Source of the DNA: Ixodes scapularis
Taxonomy: Eukaryota > Arthropoda > Arachnida > Ixodida > Ixodidae
NCBI RefSeq assembly: GCF_016920785.2
Contig: NW_024609835.1
Coordinates: 170,000,995-170,064,994 of the forward strand
Length of the DNA: 64,000 nt
Reading direction: 5' to 3'
Part shown: positions 20,561-32,419 of the stretch, piece by piece
Layout: every line of letters starts with the position of its first letter
Numbering within the stretch: the first letter of the stretch is position 1
The notes under the pieces: generated by a model
The model's database searches: none
What the model saw: the letters and a program-made list of their open reading frames with translations, nothing else
What the model was told of the DNA's origin: nothing
Program-made: the position numbers and the translations under genes

Positions 20561-21932
20561 GAATACTCGCCTTCTCGCGCCGTCATCTTTGCCTGCTGGG
20601 CTGTCGAACGCGTTCTGTGTGTGAGGAGTAGCTCTCCACTGCAGAATGAAAGACGGCGCACATGCATCCACAGCTCAGTGACTCGACATATTTCGGCTGA
20701 GTGATAAGCGCTAAAAGGAATCTGTACCTTGTTTCACTTTGAGTTCAGCCGCAGGCAACGCTACGTGCTGATGGGGATGGAAACGATTGAGGAACGTCGA
20801 AAGCTCAAATCACTGGGCCTTTCCTGTTTGATTCGTTCGGCGATGATGGAAGATCACAAGAAACATGACGAACCACAGATGGTGCACTTTTGACGGCGTC
20901 CGACGAGTCCCGTCGGCTCTTTAGAGTCGGCGGCGCCTGGACTTAAGGTGACAAGATGTGTAGCTCACCTGCCTCAATACTTTACAATTTTGTTGGCCTA
21001 TGGTATGTAATAATACGAGCAGTTTTCTTTCACTTCTGGAATCACAATGACAGGTGTGTGGCGGAGTTGTAAATTCACGCGTCTGCCATGCGGAGAAACA
21101 GGGTTTGAACCTAGCTCGACAGGATTCTTTTTTTTAACAAGGTTTACCCCTTTCTATTCGTGACTCCAGGGACCAATGGAAGTCGCTACTATCGGGTCCA
21201 TATAAACAAGACTCTGGTATCACTTTAATATCTGTTTAGTGTGCAGCGCATTTTCTGACATTTTACAAAAGAAAAACGTGATAAACGCAGTGATGACCAG
21301 TATGTCTCGACCTTTTGTCACCACATATTCGGGCATGAACGCCAAAGAAGTGCGCTCTTGCTCTAAACCGAAATCTAAACCGAAAGCAAAAACTGTATTC
21401 AGCGTGCTCATGCCCGGTTGAGCACAGTGTACTCCCCTTAAAAACACAATCAATGCGATTTTATTTAATTTTATTTAAACAGTGTATTAGGCTTCTTGGG
21501 AACCTGGCATACTGCCCAATGTTTTATAGACATGTGTGACGCGTATTTCTGTACCTACGAAAGAACTGAAGAAACCGAAATTGAACTATCTGCGTTTCTC
21601 GTTTTTAGATCTCTGAAAATGGAGGTGAGGTAGGAGTGACGTTACATGTGAATTGTCGGTACCGGTAGCATTTAGGGCGTCGAGACTCTGGTTACCGCGG
21701 TGGGTTACAGCAGCGCGGTGGCGCGGTCGTTTCGTCGGACCCGTCGGACCAACATGGAAGGCAATGCCACTCTCGCGAGCGAATTCGGGCTCCCGTTCAG
21801 TAACCTGACAACAACAGAACGGGAGATGCTCCTAAGGACACGGAACTCTGGATGCCTCTTTACGAGGACGCCCCAGAATCGCGGCCGACCCAGAGTAATT
21901 CGCCTTACACCTACGCCCAGACTCCGGCTAAC
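20561..21932. other. Unassigned intergenic stretch
   Basis: Apart from the SINE-like piece at 21045-21125, no gene was recognised. Short ORFs on both strands lack family motifs. Confidence 0.6.
21045..21125 (+). repeat. tRNA-derived SINE-like fragment
   Basis: TGTGGCGGAGTTG resembles a tRNA A box, and GGGTTTGAACCTAG resembles a B box. The spacing and the CGTCTGCCATGCGGAGA anticodon-arm-like sequence fit a tRNA-derived SINE head. It does not fold as a complete tRNA. Confidence 0.55.
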
Positions 21933-22142
21933 CTGAAGGTTCCGTTCAAAGTCTCCTGACCGAAAATGTAGCGAACAAATTCTGACGCCATCGCCGAGAC
22001 CTCTGCGCAAGACAACGCTGTTCAACCAGAGACTTCGCAATGCTTCATCGCTCGGGAGTTGGTGAAAACTAGCGTCGCCCGAGCTATCACGGGTCTTCAG
22101 TCGACCGTTTGAACATCCTTCAACAGCGCAGAAATTTGACAT
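21933..22142 (-). CDS. THAP zinc-finger domain exon (single exon or remnant)
   Basis: The minus strand from ATG at 22142 encodes MSNFCAVEGCSNGR, FHQLPSDEALRSLWL and RICSLHFRSGDFERN. This is the THAP DNA-binding signature: Cys-x4-Cys near the start, an invariant Pro and Trp, then CxxH. A splice donor CAG/GTTAGC follows exactly where THAP genes often splice, giving 70 codons, phase 0. Reading on past the donor gives no AVPxxF-like THAP end. No later exon was found to the left, so it may be the first exon of a gene, a domesticated transposase, or a stranded fragment. Confidence 0.72.
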
Positions 22143-22718
22143 GACTACCGCTTTGCAGAATCCCTCGAGTGCCGTGTTCCTAAAGTAAACACGGCACCGA
22201 CATCTGAAACCAGAACCGAAAAACTTCCGCGTGCTCCGAGCTGTGCTCTTTATTTTATATATTTTGTTTGCCCATTGTTTCTCGTTGCCCGTTTCGCGTG
22301 CAGTGTAGCAAAGAGAAAAATAATTATGGTGTTTTATATACGGTTTAGTTAATATTTTCGGTTCGATTTATAGTTTTCATGGTTATTCAAGTGGAGTTAG
22401 AACAGTGTTCATAAAAACCACGAACCAAAGCGTGACCGAGGGCACGTTTCTCGTTTCGACCAATCGCTGACACGTCTCTTGTGACGTCACGCTTCCAGGC
22501 CCCGCAGGGTCACGTGACCTCCGCTTCTGCTGGTTTGTCCCGCAACGCTCGGGGCGCCGCCTCGATCGATCCCAGTACGATTACTACCGTGACTGTTTAA
22601 TTGATTCGCGCGGCACACAAGCGCAGGTTTTGGCTGAAATTTGGGCAACGTGGGCTGAGGCGTGCCGAAAACCCAGTTCAATCGCAAAAAAAATATCCGA
22701 AATTGCCTTCATTGTCCC
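22143..22718. other. Unassigned, 5' of the THAP exon
   Basis: AT-rich then GC-richer sequence with no clear core promoter element. It ends in CCCTTTAAAGGG at the border of the next MITE. Confidence 0.5.
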
Positions 22719-22719
22719 T

Positions 22720-23135
22720 TTAAAGGGATGGTGAACCGAATTCTAGATTCCAGGAAAACACGGCAGCAAAAGCTTGCAATGGGATGCTACAAACACCGAA
22801 ACATCACTCGTACAGCGATATCTTGAACGGATGACTGTTTTTCTATAAAAAAGTTGGCGCAATTGTTCCGTCTCGTTTCTCCGAGAAGGAGAGGAAACGC
22901 CCTCGCGTCTTCTCCGCCTCGCCGCCTTGAGGGGGCGAAGGGAAGAGAGGAGGAAACGAGATAGGTTGGACGTCACGCGCCTCGTCGGCCTCGTTCAGTC
23001 TCGACCTTTTTTTCCAAGAGTATGGCCGTCCATTCGAGATATCTCCCTACGACTAGTGTTGTAGGGCTTGTAGCGTCCCGTCTACTGTTCGTGCACTGTT
23101 TTGTGAAATCCGAATTTCGGTTCAGAATATTTTAA
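22720..23135. mobile_element. TTAA-bounded MITE, diverged ends
   Basis: Left end TTTAAAGGGATGGTGAACCG; right end, reverse-complemented, TTTAAAATATTCTGAACCGA. The shared TGAACCGAA...TTC ends and TTAA borders suggest one old element. No coding capacity. Confidence 0.6.
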
Positions 23136-23758
23136 AGTAGAATGGAATCGCATTACACGTACACAGCGACCCCGCCCGCAGCCGTCTCAGCCACGCACTC
23201 CCATTGGGTCTTTCCTATACACTCCGTGCGGGAACTATAGGGGGCGCTTTGAAAAACGCGCGCAGCGCCGCTAGCGGAGGAGCTGGCGTTCGACCGTGAG
23301 GCGCGTTCAGCAGCCTGCGGCGCCTTTTCGCATGCCAAGCTGTGGCGGCGGAAGCGCGCACGGACGAAACTTTTGCTTTTTGAGCCGATACGTTGAGGGT
23401 GACGTTGCATGAGTGCTGGGGCAGATTTAAGAAGGGCATTTAGCTGTTGTCCACTTCTCATATATTGAGTTTGAGTCGTTATTAGGGGTAATTTCTCTAG
23501 TTGCGGCCAAAAAAGGAGTTGGAGCGATTTTTTCAAAAGCAAGACGGCCGCCGCGATAATTGCTCTGAGTGGGAAATTTATTTCGCCCGTCACTGTAAAC
23601 GTAGGACTGCTGGAACGATGATATTGGAGGCGAGTGAGATGTTCACTAAGTTTGTGCAAGAAGTGTGCCAAGTTTCATTTAGACAGCAGGTGTGAAAGTT
23701 ATGTTTCTAACGAATAAAAACATAAAGCTGTACGGTATATCCAATATTGGACCCAAAA

Positions 23759-24400
23759 TGTTGTGTTATAGCGGGCTGTGCAAAGTGTAGATTTGGGCAC
23801 ACAGGTGCTTGGACTTGACAGTAACATGACACATGACACAGCACTTATTATACAAAAAAAAGGTGCCATATGGAAACCAGGTGAAAATTTGGTTTGGGCG
23901 GCGTAACTCAATGGGAACCGGTTTTGACCATGAAAAGGCTGTCAAGAGAATACCACTGGTCAGGGGAGGTGGAGACTTTAGAGGTAGGAAGGGACTAGTA
24001 GACTGTACTTCCAGTTGTAACAACCTTACGAAAGGTGGTTCCAAAGCCGAGAAAACAAAGTTGTCGGCCAATACACGGTTTGGCCGCCAAGGGCTTTTGC
24101 GGTCAGCTGTTGTGTAATAACCTGTTGTGCGAGGTGCTGATTTTCGGCGCACAGGTACTTTGACATGACCGTCACGTGACACAACACTTATAACAAAAAT
24201 AGTTGGCATAGCGAAACCAGGTGGAAATTTAGTTTGGGCGGCGTAACTAAATGGGAACTGGCTTTGACCGTCAAAGGCTGTCAGAAAATACCACTCATCG
24301 TGGGAGGTGCACACTTTACAGGTAGGAGGGGACCAGTGGACAGTACTTCCAGTTGGAACCACTTTGCTATAGGTGGCTCTAAAGCCGAGAAAAAAAAATT
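23759..24400. repeat. Two-copy tandem repeat, about 349-bp period
   Basis: The unit starting TGTTGTGTTATAGCGGG (23759) restarts as TGTTGTGTAATAACCTG (24108). Both contain TTTGGGCGGCGTAACT, CAAAGCCGAGAAAA-type blocks and GTACTTCCAGTTG in the same order, with many substitutions. Confidence 0.85.
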
Positions 24401-27400
24401 GTTGTCTACAGAACTCGGGGTGTCAGCGTTTCCACATCCAGAAGGAGGCTGATCAAGAAAGAAAGTACACCACGTAAACTTCCATACTCAAACGCCGATT
24501 CTCCAGTGACTACGAGTTTCATTGTTGTTTTCTTTAGATTTATATTTGTCACTTTTTTTACCGTTCCAATCTTTCTTCATGAAGTACAGATTGCGTGCCA
24601 TACTTGTCCGGAAATATCATCGACACGTACGATGGGGACGAAACTTCTTTGGAGGGCATTCCTCCAACGAAATTGGCACTGCATAGCCGCGAGTTACAGT
24701 TAATTCGTCCCATCCGCGCAGACACATGTAGGCGTTACTGGTACGAAAACAAACGCAGAGCGCAAAGCGGCAGTGTAGAATATGTCAGCCGTGCCGACAC
24801 AGTGGCAGACATGATCGGGACACCAAATATCTCGCGTCGTACGGCACGGCTCCATCGTTGTCGCTGTCCCACAAAACATCGGCGAGGTGAAAAACTGTGA
24901 AACTTTGTCTCCACGAGATACGACGCATAACTATTGAAGCACTTAATGACGCAGCACAGGCAGCACTTCATGCTGTGAACCCAGCGCAACCGCATCACTC
25001 CGACTTTAATGCGTACCAACGTACGCGGCGTGGTTTCGGTTTCGTTTTCTCTGGGGTTCTCACTGCCTACCTCCGGTACCGGCCGCGCGGCGGCGCGCCA
25101 GTCGCGTCGCACGGAGTGTATAGCAGGAGACTACGTGGATACGAAATTTGGCTACGGCAACTGCGTAGGTCGTGCTTGACTGTGCAGCCGTGATGCCGCC
25201 TCGTTCAAACGACCAGAGGCTCGCGTTGGTTGCGCGCTGAACTACCTTCAAGCTAGTAGTTCCTGTACAGTACTGGAGGATTCTGTGCTACGTTTCATGT
25301 ATTGGCGTGCACATGAACTTTCACAAATCAGATATTTCAGTTCAATTCACAAAAGAAAGTGATTGCACATCCTTTTTCATTCAGTTCATCACGGCTGTCG
25401 TTAAAACAGGAAGGAGGGGACTTCTTCGGACATCTTGCTACTAAAGAAATGCAAGGTCTTTACTGGCCAGGATGCATGCTCTTCAGTCATCTTTGTTATA
25501 TCGTTTGGTTTAGAACATTCAAGGTACATACACCAGCTTAACGAAAGCTGGGGCACACTACGCGTGTGGAACCAAAGCTGTATTGTTCACAGTCCTGCTG
25601 AGCAATGTATACATTTTGCGATTGGTCACACTAGCTATTAAAACAAATGAATTTGTGAACTTCTTCAATATTAATTTGAACACAAACATTTTAATTAAAA
25701 ACGTGTTGAGTGTGTAGAGAAACATCTATTCGTGCGGCTTCAATCAAGGTAGCCTTTGTGTATAATTTTTTTCGAGCTTTAAGGCTGGACAACATAGCTC
25801 CGTTTGCTAACATTAGGTTACGTTACAAAAGCATACGTACACGTCACCGGGATTTATGCGCTTAGTGTTAAGCATGGCTAGTAGTCCAAGGATATAGCCT
25901 AACACCCGACCTTCCAAACACGAATGTTTGGGCGACTTGTACGCAACGAAAGAAAACGTACAAAAACAGTGCTGTGTAAACCCGCCTTTAGAAACCTTTA
26001 AACATTTCGCGCGAGATTTAAAATATTTGCATGACGACTTGCTAGCGAACAGCGATGGTGGTACGTGGGGTTTTCTTTTAATCTCGGCCGCTTTCTATAA
26101 CATTTTAAACGACCTACCAAACTTCGTGTGTTGATATAAAGCTTGAATTGTTTGTTAACGTCTACGGATTATTATATTCAAACCATATATTGCCATGAAT
26201 AAAACAGGTTAAATAATGTAAAACTGAAAATAAACGTTTAATGAGGCGAACTTGTGCCTAGAAACTAAAGCAGGAGATAGCGAGCATCCTGCGTCGGCGA
26301 CGGAAGGCTTCCGCTTCCAAACCAGCGCGCTACTAATGTTTTTATACACACGGTGCGTTTAGGGATATTCCGAACCATCGTAGAACAAAAAAAAAAAATA
26401 GAAAAAAATGTAGGTTTAAATTTGTACTTTTAGTTGTGTTTTTTTTTTTTTTTTACTTTAAGGCGTGTCTCGCTATAATATATATTTTCGGACATAACAA
26501 TATTGTGCCCGATAAATAGGTATCGTTTAAGCATTCTTTTGATATATAATTTATACAATGACATTGAACGTAACAGAAGATACAGTAATCCAAACCAGGC
26601 AAATAATTGTGAAGCGTGCTAGGTTTCGAATTTTAAAGAACATAAATGAAATCGAAAACGAAATTTTATTACCTTCACTAATTATAATTCAAAATTCGAA
26701 AAATCATGTAAGAACTTTATTTATCCTGGGAAAAATATCCGAGCAAAGCGCGAAGCATTCGAATACGCGACCTGTGACGATCACCCAAATATCAAAATTC
26801 GTCTTTTTTAAAGTCAAAATACCCAATGTAAAGCAGCTAGGTTAAACTCAATGACCATTAAAAACAATTGTACAAATCGAAGTGGTAACACTTTTCCTTC
26901 AGTCCACAGCAGCAATGCACACAGCTATGATGGTTTGTGAATATTCTCTATACGCAAATTATCTCTTACGTCTACAATCTCGCCAGTCAGCCGGCTCGTG
27001 CAAAGATGTTTAAGAGTGTTAAGGAGGCTGGTGTGTGTTACACGGTTTTATCAATAACAAACTGCTTCTCAGCGCCCTACAATCTCTCTAACATTTAGTC
27101 ATATTGACTAAATGCTATACTTGATTTCAGGTTCACTGCAAAAGCGTACGAGCATAATATGCCTGCCTTCATTACACGCTGCTCACAAAATCTCACAGAT
27201 TACTTGATATGTACAGCGATGGACAATCTAAACTAAAAGGAACGATAAATTACCGAAACATACCGGGGATTCTGTCCGATGGAAGAAGTTCAACTAGAAA
27301 GGAAATAGCGTGCGGACAAGAGTTTGTGCTACTGCTACCTGACTCGGCCTGATGACACTTGAGAACTATGCCGAGTCTGGGCTGCGGCTGCACACGTTTT

Positions 27401-28689
27401 GCTTCAGTGCGTGTTTGCAGTTATCATCACTTCTGCTTGCTCATGCATTAAAGAAATTTATATAACGGTGTGCCGGAATCACATGCCTAATTAATGAAGG
27501 CAGCGCCAAGCCAAAGTCGATGATGGCAAAAAGCGGAGGCCAGCCACACCGGAGTGCTCCCAAAACGCAGGAAAAGATGACGGCAATTAAGATAGAAGTG
27601 ACCGTCACAGACTCGTCTGCATGCATGCCCACTATCATTTTTAGTTCAACTTCTCGTGTCGGGCACTGTCACTGGTACTTTTCGGTCGTCAATTTTTCGT
27701 TTCAGCTTATGTCCTGGTGCTGCCTCAAAGATAGGATAGTTCAGCAGTGTGATCTCCCGCTCCGGAATCAATCCATGCCTGTACATGTGAAACGTTGTGC
27801 AGCTTATACTTCTACCATAATATTTCCTATCCTCTCCCATAGAGGTATGCGCCCTCCAACAACCTCACGATTTTCGCAAAGAGGGGCCTGCTCGAGCACA
27901 AATGAACTCGGCATTCATCTCTATTATGCAGGGTTACGGGGGTCAAACAGCAGACATGGTTCAATCTCCCTTGCCCGAACTCGTAATCATGTATTGTTGA
28001 ATTAACAGCGCAAATACGACAAGGAAGGACAGACAAGGGAGACAGTACATTATATTATACTGTAATCATGCATACTACAGTCTTCACTCCCACAACACGA
28101 ACCAGAATCGTGTTCGTTACATGCAGTGTAGCTTACGAGGACACCAGAAATGTAACAGAAAAGGCAGGCTGCGAAGGCAGACTTGTTGCATGAGAGCTGG
28201 GTTCCCTCCCCTCTCCTGGACATCAGGCGCATACAAGAACGAATTCCATTGATGTGCGAATGTCATGTGTTTATATCCTCCAAGGGCCTTCGTTGAAATA
28301 TAAGATAGGCGATTTAAATCAGTATAAACTTAATGCAAACATCATAGCAGTCTTACATTAAGCAGCACAAAACAGAAGCACTACTGAAAATGTAAATATT
28401 ACGCTGGCAAGAAATCGTTTTTTTTTTCGAAACTTGTTAATCACGGAACACCTTTTTGACCATTGCAGAAACATAATTTTTTTAGAGCGTTTTTATTCTT
28501 TTCAGGATAGATATTGTTATACCGGGTGTTCCAGCGAAGACTCAAACATCCATGAAAATAGCGTGCTTCAGAAAACAAAAAGAAAGAAAAAACTCCTCTC
28601 AGGCACAAACTGTCTGCCACGGTGGACGAAAGGATTGCAAAAAAAAAAAACATACTGATTAGCATAACCATAACCGTATACTTTACTCA
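24401..28689. other. Unassigned intergenic stretch
   Basis: A GC-rich part lies near 25020-25200 and AT-rich sequence at 26370-26900. Minus-strand ORFs at 27441-28232 sit end to end but in different frames. No family motif was recognised. Confidence 0.55.
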
Positions 28690-29085
28690 CCATCTTTTAA
28701 ATTTGTGAAAATAATCGATTGGTTTCATTTATAAAACTTTCCGAATTCATCGAACCCCCCCCCCCCCCCCTCAATCAATCAACCAACTTTAGGTCTGCTT
28801 CATGCGCATGGGGGAGCACGGGGCTGCGCTAAAGTTACAACTCGTGCTGCAGGTGTAAGGCCGGCGATGCGAAAACACGGACGATACTATCATCCGCGTT
28901 TTCGCATTCCTAGCTTTGCGCCGCCTGCAAGAGTGATAACTTTAAAGCACCCCTGCTCTCTTGACGTGCTTCAAATAGTCCCAAAATTGCGTAATCTAGG
29001 GGTTTTAGGTGACCCTCAACAAGTCTCTAATCAAATCCATATGTTTATTATCACCAATGAGAAAGTTAATTAGTAAATTTTAGCT
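28690..29085. repeat. Foldback family F1, copy 2
   Basis: Left arm TTCATTTATAAAACTTTCCG; right arm, reverse-complemented, TTTGATTAGAGACTTGTTGA. The centre is a hairpin at 28867-28908 (ATGCGAAAACACGG ... CCGCGTTTTCGCAT). A C run lies at about 28757-28770. Related to copies at 11335 and 52440. Confidence 0.6.
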
Positions 29086-29502
29086 AATCACTTTGGTCAT
29101 TATTATATTTTTTGGAAACCTTGACGCCAGTCTTGTCTGACAGTTTTTTTCAGAAAAGAGTATAGTTTAGTCAACAACCCAAGTTTTAGGAATTTTTCAA
29201 ATCCTTCGCAGAAACACTCGGTACAACAGGGCATCCCAGACATACGACAATAGGCCCTTCAGAAAAAAACATCAAGGAACATTGATGATCACCTTTTCTT
29301 TGTTCTTTTTTCTTTTAGTGAGCGAGTGCAGAACGCTGCCGCGCCAGTTGTGACCAACACGCGATCAACCGAGTCCATACGAAATACTCACACAGCATTC
29401 TTGTCTAATACACGCTCCGAGTGAATGCTCAGTTTATGACTTCAGAAATATTAGCGCACTAGCTACTAAACTCGATTTCCGCGTGATTCGGCAAAAGACG
29501 AA

Positions 29503-29745
29503 GGCTACAGTCAACACCTCCTAGATAACAAAGCCGTAGTACTGAATCAGATGACGTCATCAGCGAAGGCTAACGCTGGGCACAGATGGGACCCGACGAT
29601 TGCGTCAACGTTCGGCTCAAACTTGACTCGAAGCCGAGCGCTGACGCAGCACTCGTATCCAACATGTGTCCAGCGCTGGCCTTCTCTGATGATGCCAACT
29701 GATTCAGCACTACGGCCTTGTCTTTTAGGCGGTGTTGCTACAGTC
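29503..29745. repeat. Foldback element, about 243 bp
   Basis: Left arm GGCTACAGTCAACACCTCC and AGCCGTAGTACTGAATCAG; right arm CTGATTCAGCACTACGGC and GGTGTTGCTACAGTC. Arms pair over more than 90 bases with mismatches. Confidence 0.8.
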
Positions 29746-30339
29746 TCAGTGAGTCAATTTGCGAGTCAGAAAGGGGCAAGATACAACATATCGTTATAGT
29801 GCTCTCCTACTGCGGCGGGTTGTCACATACCTTCACACCATCGCTCCGATTGGCTCGAGAGAGCTGTTGGGTTCGCTTTCCTCTAGATATCCTGAAACAA
29901 AGTATAGGTCGCACACCTATTTGAAAATGGTATTATAAACGAATACCGAAGAGATATTTTAATGTACGCACCTTAAAATTATTCCCTGAATGTTCTTTCG
30001 AACTTAATAGTAGACGCCTCGTAATCGGAAATTAAAATTTCGACGTAGCCCTGCCCGTTGCGGCGCGCCAAGAGCAGGAAAGCGCGAGAGAGAAGGAATA
30101 AACTATCAAAAGTGACGTCGTTGGCGGAGTCAGATGACCCTCGCTTGCACTAACCTGGCTCAGGGATGCCGACGATAACGTCGCGACCCTTTGAACATAT
30201 AACATGCAAAAGAGGGTCTTGCATCATGCCCAGCCGCAATCGATGCACCTTTTTTTTTCTCTTTTTTTATTAAATGCGGTTTACGTTTACTTTTGCTTAA
30301 GTGCGATAACTGAATTCATAGGACAAAAAGCTATAGCCA
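29746..30339. other. Unassigned
   Basis: Nothing recognised. Ends next to repeat family R copy 2. Confidence 0.5.
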
Positions 30340-30790
30340 GCCGGCATCTGCCAGGCGACGCCAGCAGAGTAAGAGCCCATGGTTTTACCGTCTCGTTGTA
30401 AATTGGCCAATAGTGAACGATAAGCCCCACATTGCCTGCCGACAGCTTTGATATGCGCTACGTACACGAGCGGAACGCACATATATTGGAGCATGACGCA
30501 GAAAAAGGCTTTGATACTTCTTCGCATTAGAAGCGCACTCAGGGGATTTGTAGCCACGTTCCGATTGGCCCACAAGAACCGTAGCTTCAGCCGTACTAGC
30601 ATGTTATGCGATCACGGCCTCCTGGTCTGCCCAGTATTTCTTGCTTAAGACACTATGCTAAGCGGCGTTACCAGGGTAATAGCTCACATTTGAACAACGC
30701 AGCCGCCGCTCCCAGGCATATTCAATATTTCTTCCTTCAGTCGCTAGATAGCGCCAAATCAAACAGCATTGAAGGTTCCCTATAGAGGGC
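30340..30790 (+). repeat. Interspersed repeat family R, copy 2
   Basis: Same orientation and order of blocks as 20104-20560, including GTGAACGATAAGCCCCACAT and TCAGTCGCTAGATAGCGCC. It is followed directly by the TTAA element at 30833. Confidence 0.85.
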
Positions 30791-30832
30791 CACCCCTAAC
30801 TCAGAGTTCTCAAAAAATGCTACAGCTTCCCT

Positions 30833-31467
30833 TTAAAGGAGCGGTGCAACGATATTCAATTGGAATCTTTTTCACTTGACACGAGCTTACTGGCACACCT
30901 GGGATTCAAGGATACTCACACGCAACGCCACTGGCCAAGAAACTCCTTTGTTGCGGTGTAATTCCAAGGACAAAAGCGATCATTTTCATTCAGTCTCTCC
31001 TTTGCAAAATTTGATGACGTAACTCGGGGATCGCAGTACACCCAAGTGACGATATTTGAATGCGGTTCATAGATTGGACCCGAGTATTGCGTGGGCACTC
31101 GACTTGGGCTCGTGATAATTGCTAGCTCGAGAAGCATTCGGGTTGTGACCCGTGTCCAATTGCTGCAACGACGACAACAGCCGAGCCATAACAATGCCTG
31201 GAACTCAGCGCGTGTCCTGCGCTTTGCCAACCCCAGCGCGTGGCTATGATCAACACTGGCGGCATAGAATCGGCTCCAGATCACGTGGCCGCTTGTTCTG
31301 GCTGCGAGTTGAGGGGGTGAACGCTGCTCGTTTTTCTTTAATTTTTTTCTGGGACTTCTATTGCGTGGGGTGAAAAACGAACGCGTGTTTCATAGGTCAT
31401 TAACGTTAGGGATCCGTTTTAAGCGGTATTTGCACAAAGTACAAAAATTGTTGCATCGCTCCTTTAA
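30833..31467. mobile_element. TTAA-bounded MITE
   Basis: Left end TTAAAGGAGCGGTGCAACGA; right end, reverse-complemented, TTAAAGGAGCGATGCAACAA. Both borders carry TTAA. Length about 635 bp; no transposase. TTAA targets are typical of piggyBac-group elements, but the family is not proven. Confidence 0.82.
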
Positions 31468-31585
31468 GCTTGGAGACTGAAAATATTGCCAGCCCTCATT
31501 CCGCTACAAGACTGGTTTACGAGACCAAGTTTACTTTCGGAAACAGAAGCAACACAAATATCAGCTAGATGGTTCGGATTAGTAG

Positions 31586-32045
31586 TGTAAGCGAGCGCCA
31601 TTTTGTACTGGCTCTTTTATTTTATTTCGCCGAGCGCATTCCAAGCAGGCGCCATTGTGTTTTGCCTTTTTCTTTTATTTCGCTGGGCGCAAGGTTCAGT
31701 TCTCAGAAGATTGTGATTTATTTGAACTCCTCGGCGCCGGTAATCTCGCACGTGGATGCCGGTGCCATGAAGGCGCGACTGGCTGGCGTCGGGCACGATG
31801 CGGATCGGGTTACAGCCTTGGGCGAGACCAAGCTGCTCAAGAAAACTATGCGGTAGTCTAACAGCGGGACTCAAAGCGAGAGTGTGTGTGCGATGGTGGT
31901 ACGCGACCACCAATAGTGTCCGTCTTGTAAATTAAAATTGTATCGAGAATATTAAATCCAGTGTTTCTTTAATTCCAAAAAACCATTTGTCAAGACCTCG
32001 TTTATTATCAAGAAGTTATTTTATTTCAAGCAACCATCGATTACA
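31586..32045 (+). repeat. Left (5') LTR
   Basis: 460 bp, TG...CA ends. By eye it differs from the right LTR at eight positions, for example TTTTGT/TTCTGT near the start and ATTTCAAGC/ATTTGAAGC near the end. Confidence 0.97.
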
Positions 32046-32064
32046 TATCAGAAGTGGGATTATC
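32046..32064 (+). other. Probable tRNA primer-binding site
   Basis: TATCAGAAGTGGGATTATC follows the left LTR directly. From memory, TCAGAAGTGGGAT fits the complement of a tRNA-Leu 3' end, but this was not compared with a tRNA set. Confidence 0.5.
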
Positions 32065-32419
32065 AACCAACTCCACGGAACGAAGAGCGGACCGAAGAGT
32101 GACACAAGCAATCAAGTGCGTCAGGCATCCAAACCCGTGGACCCTGGATCGACGAGTCAAGTGCGATCAGAGTCAGGTTGGAGCGACCCACAGTGTGACA
32201 GGTGGGCGACGTGTGTGTGAGTGCCTGCGATTGGGGGCTTCCCACTGTGCGGAACTCAAGGTTCAGGTACTGTCGGATTTTTAACCTCCCTGTGGAACTC
32301 TTTATCAACAGGGTTTTCATTTTGCGTATGAGATGTAGTGTATTATGTTGTGGCTTTATATTGTTTGTGCGAGCGTGTGTGTTGGGTGCAATTACATGTA
32401 TACAGCTCAACGCTTCACC

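Noticed and set aside
21045..21125. Possible tRNA gene
   Set aside because: A- and B-box-like words are present but acceptor and D arms do not pair; better read as a SINE fragment.
27441..28232. Four minus-strand ORFs of 60-69 codons in a row, one with hydrophobic segments, suggesting a gene
   Set aside because: They are in different frames, have no splice sites that join them convincingly and no family motif.
31569..31913. ORFs repeated at 31.6 kb and 35.8 kb
   Set aside because: They lie inside the two LTR copies of the Gypsy element and are not genes.
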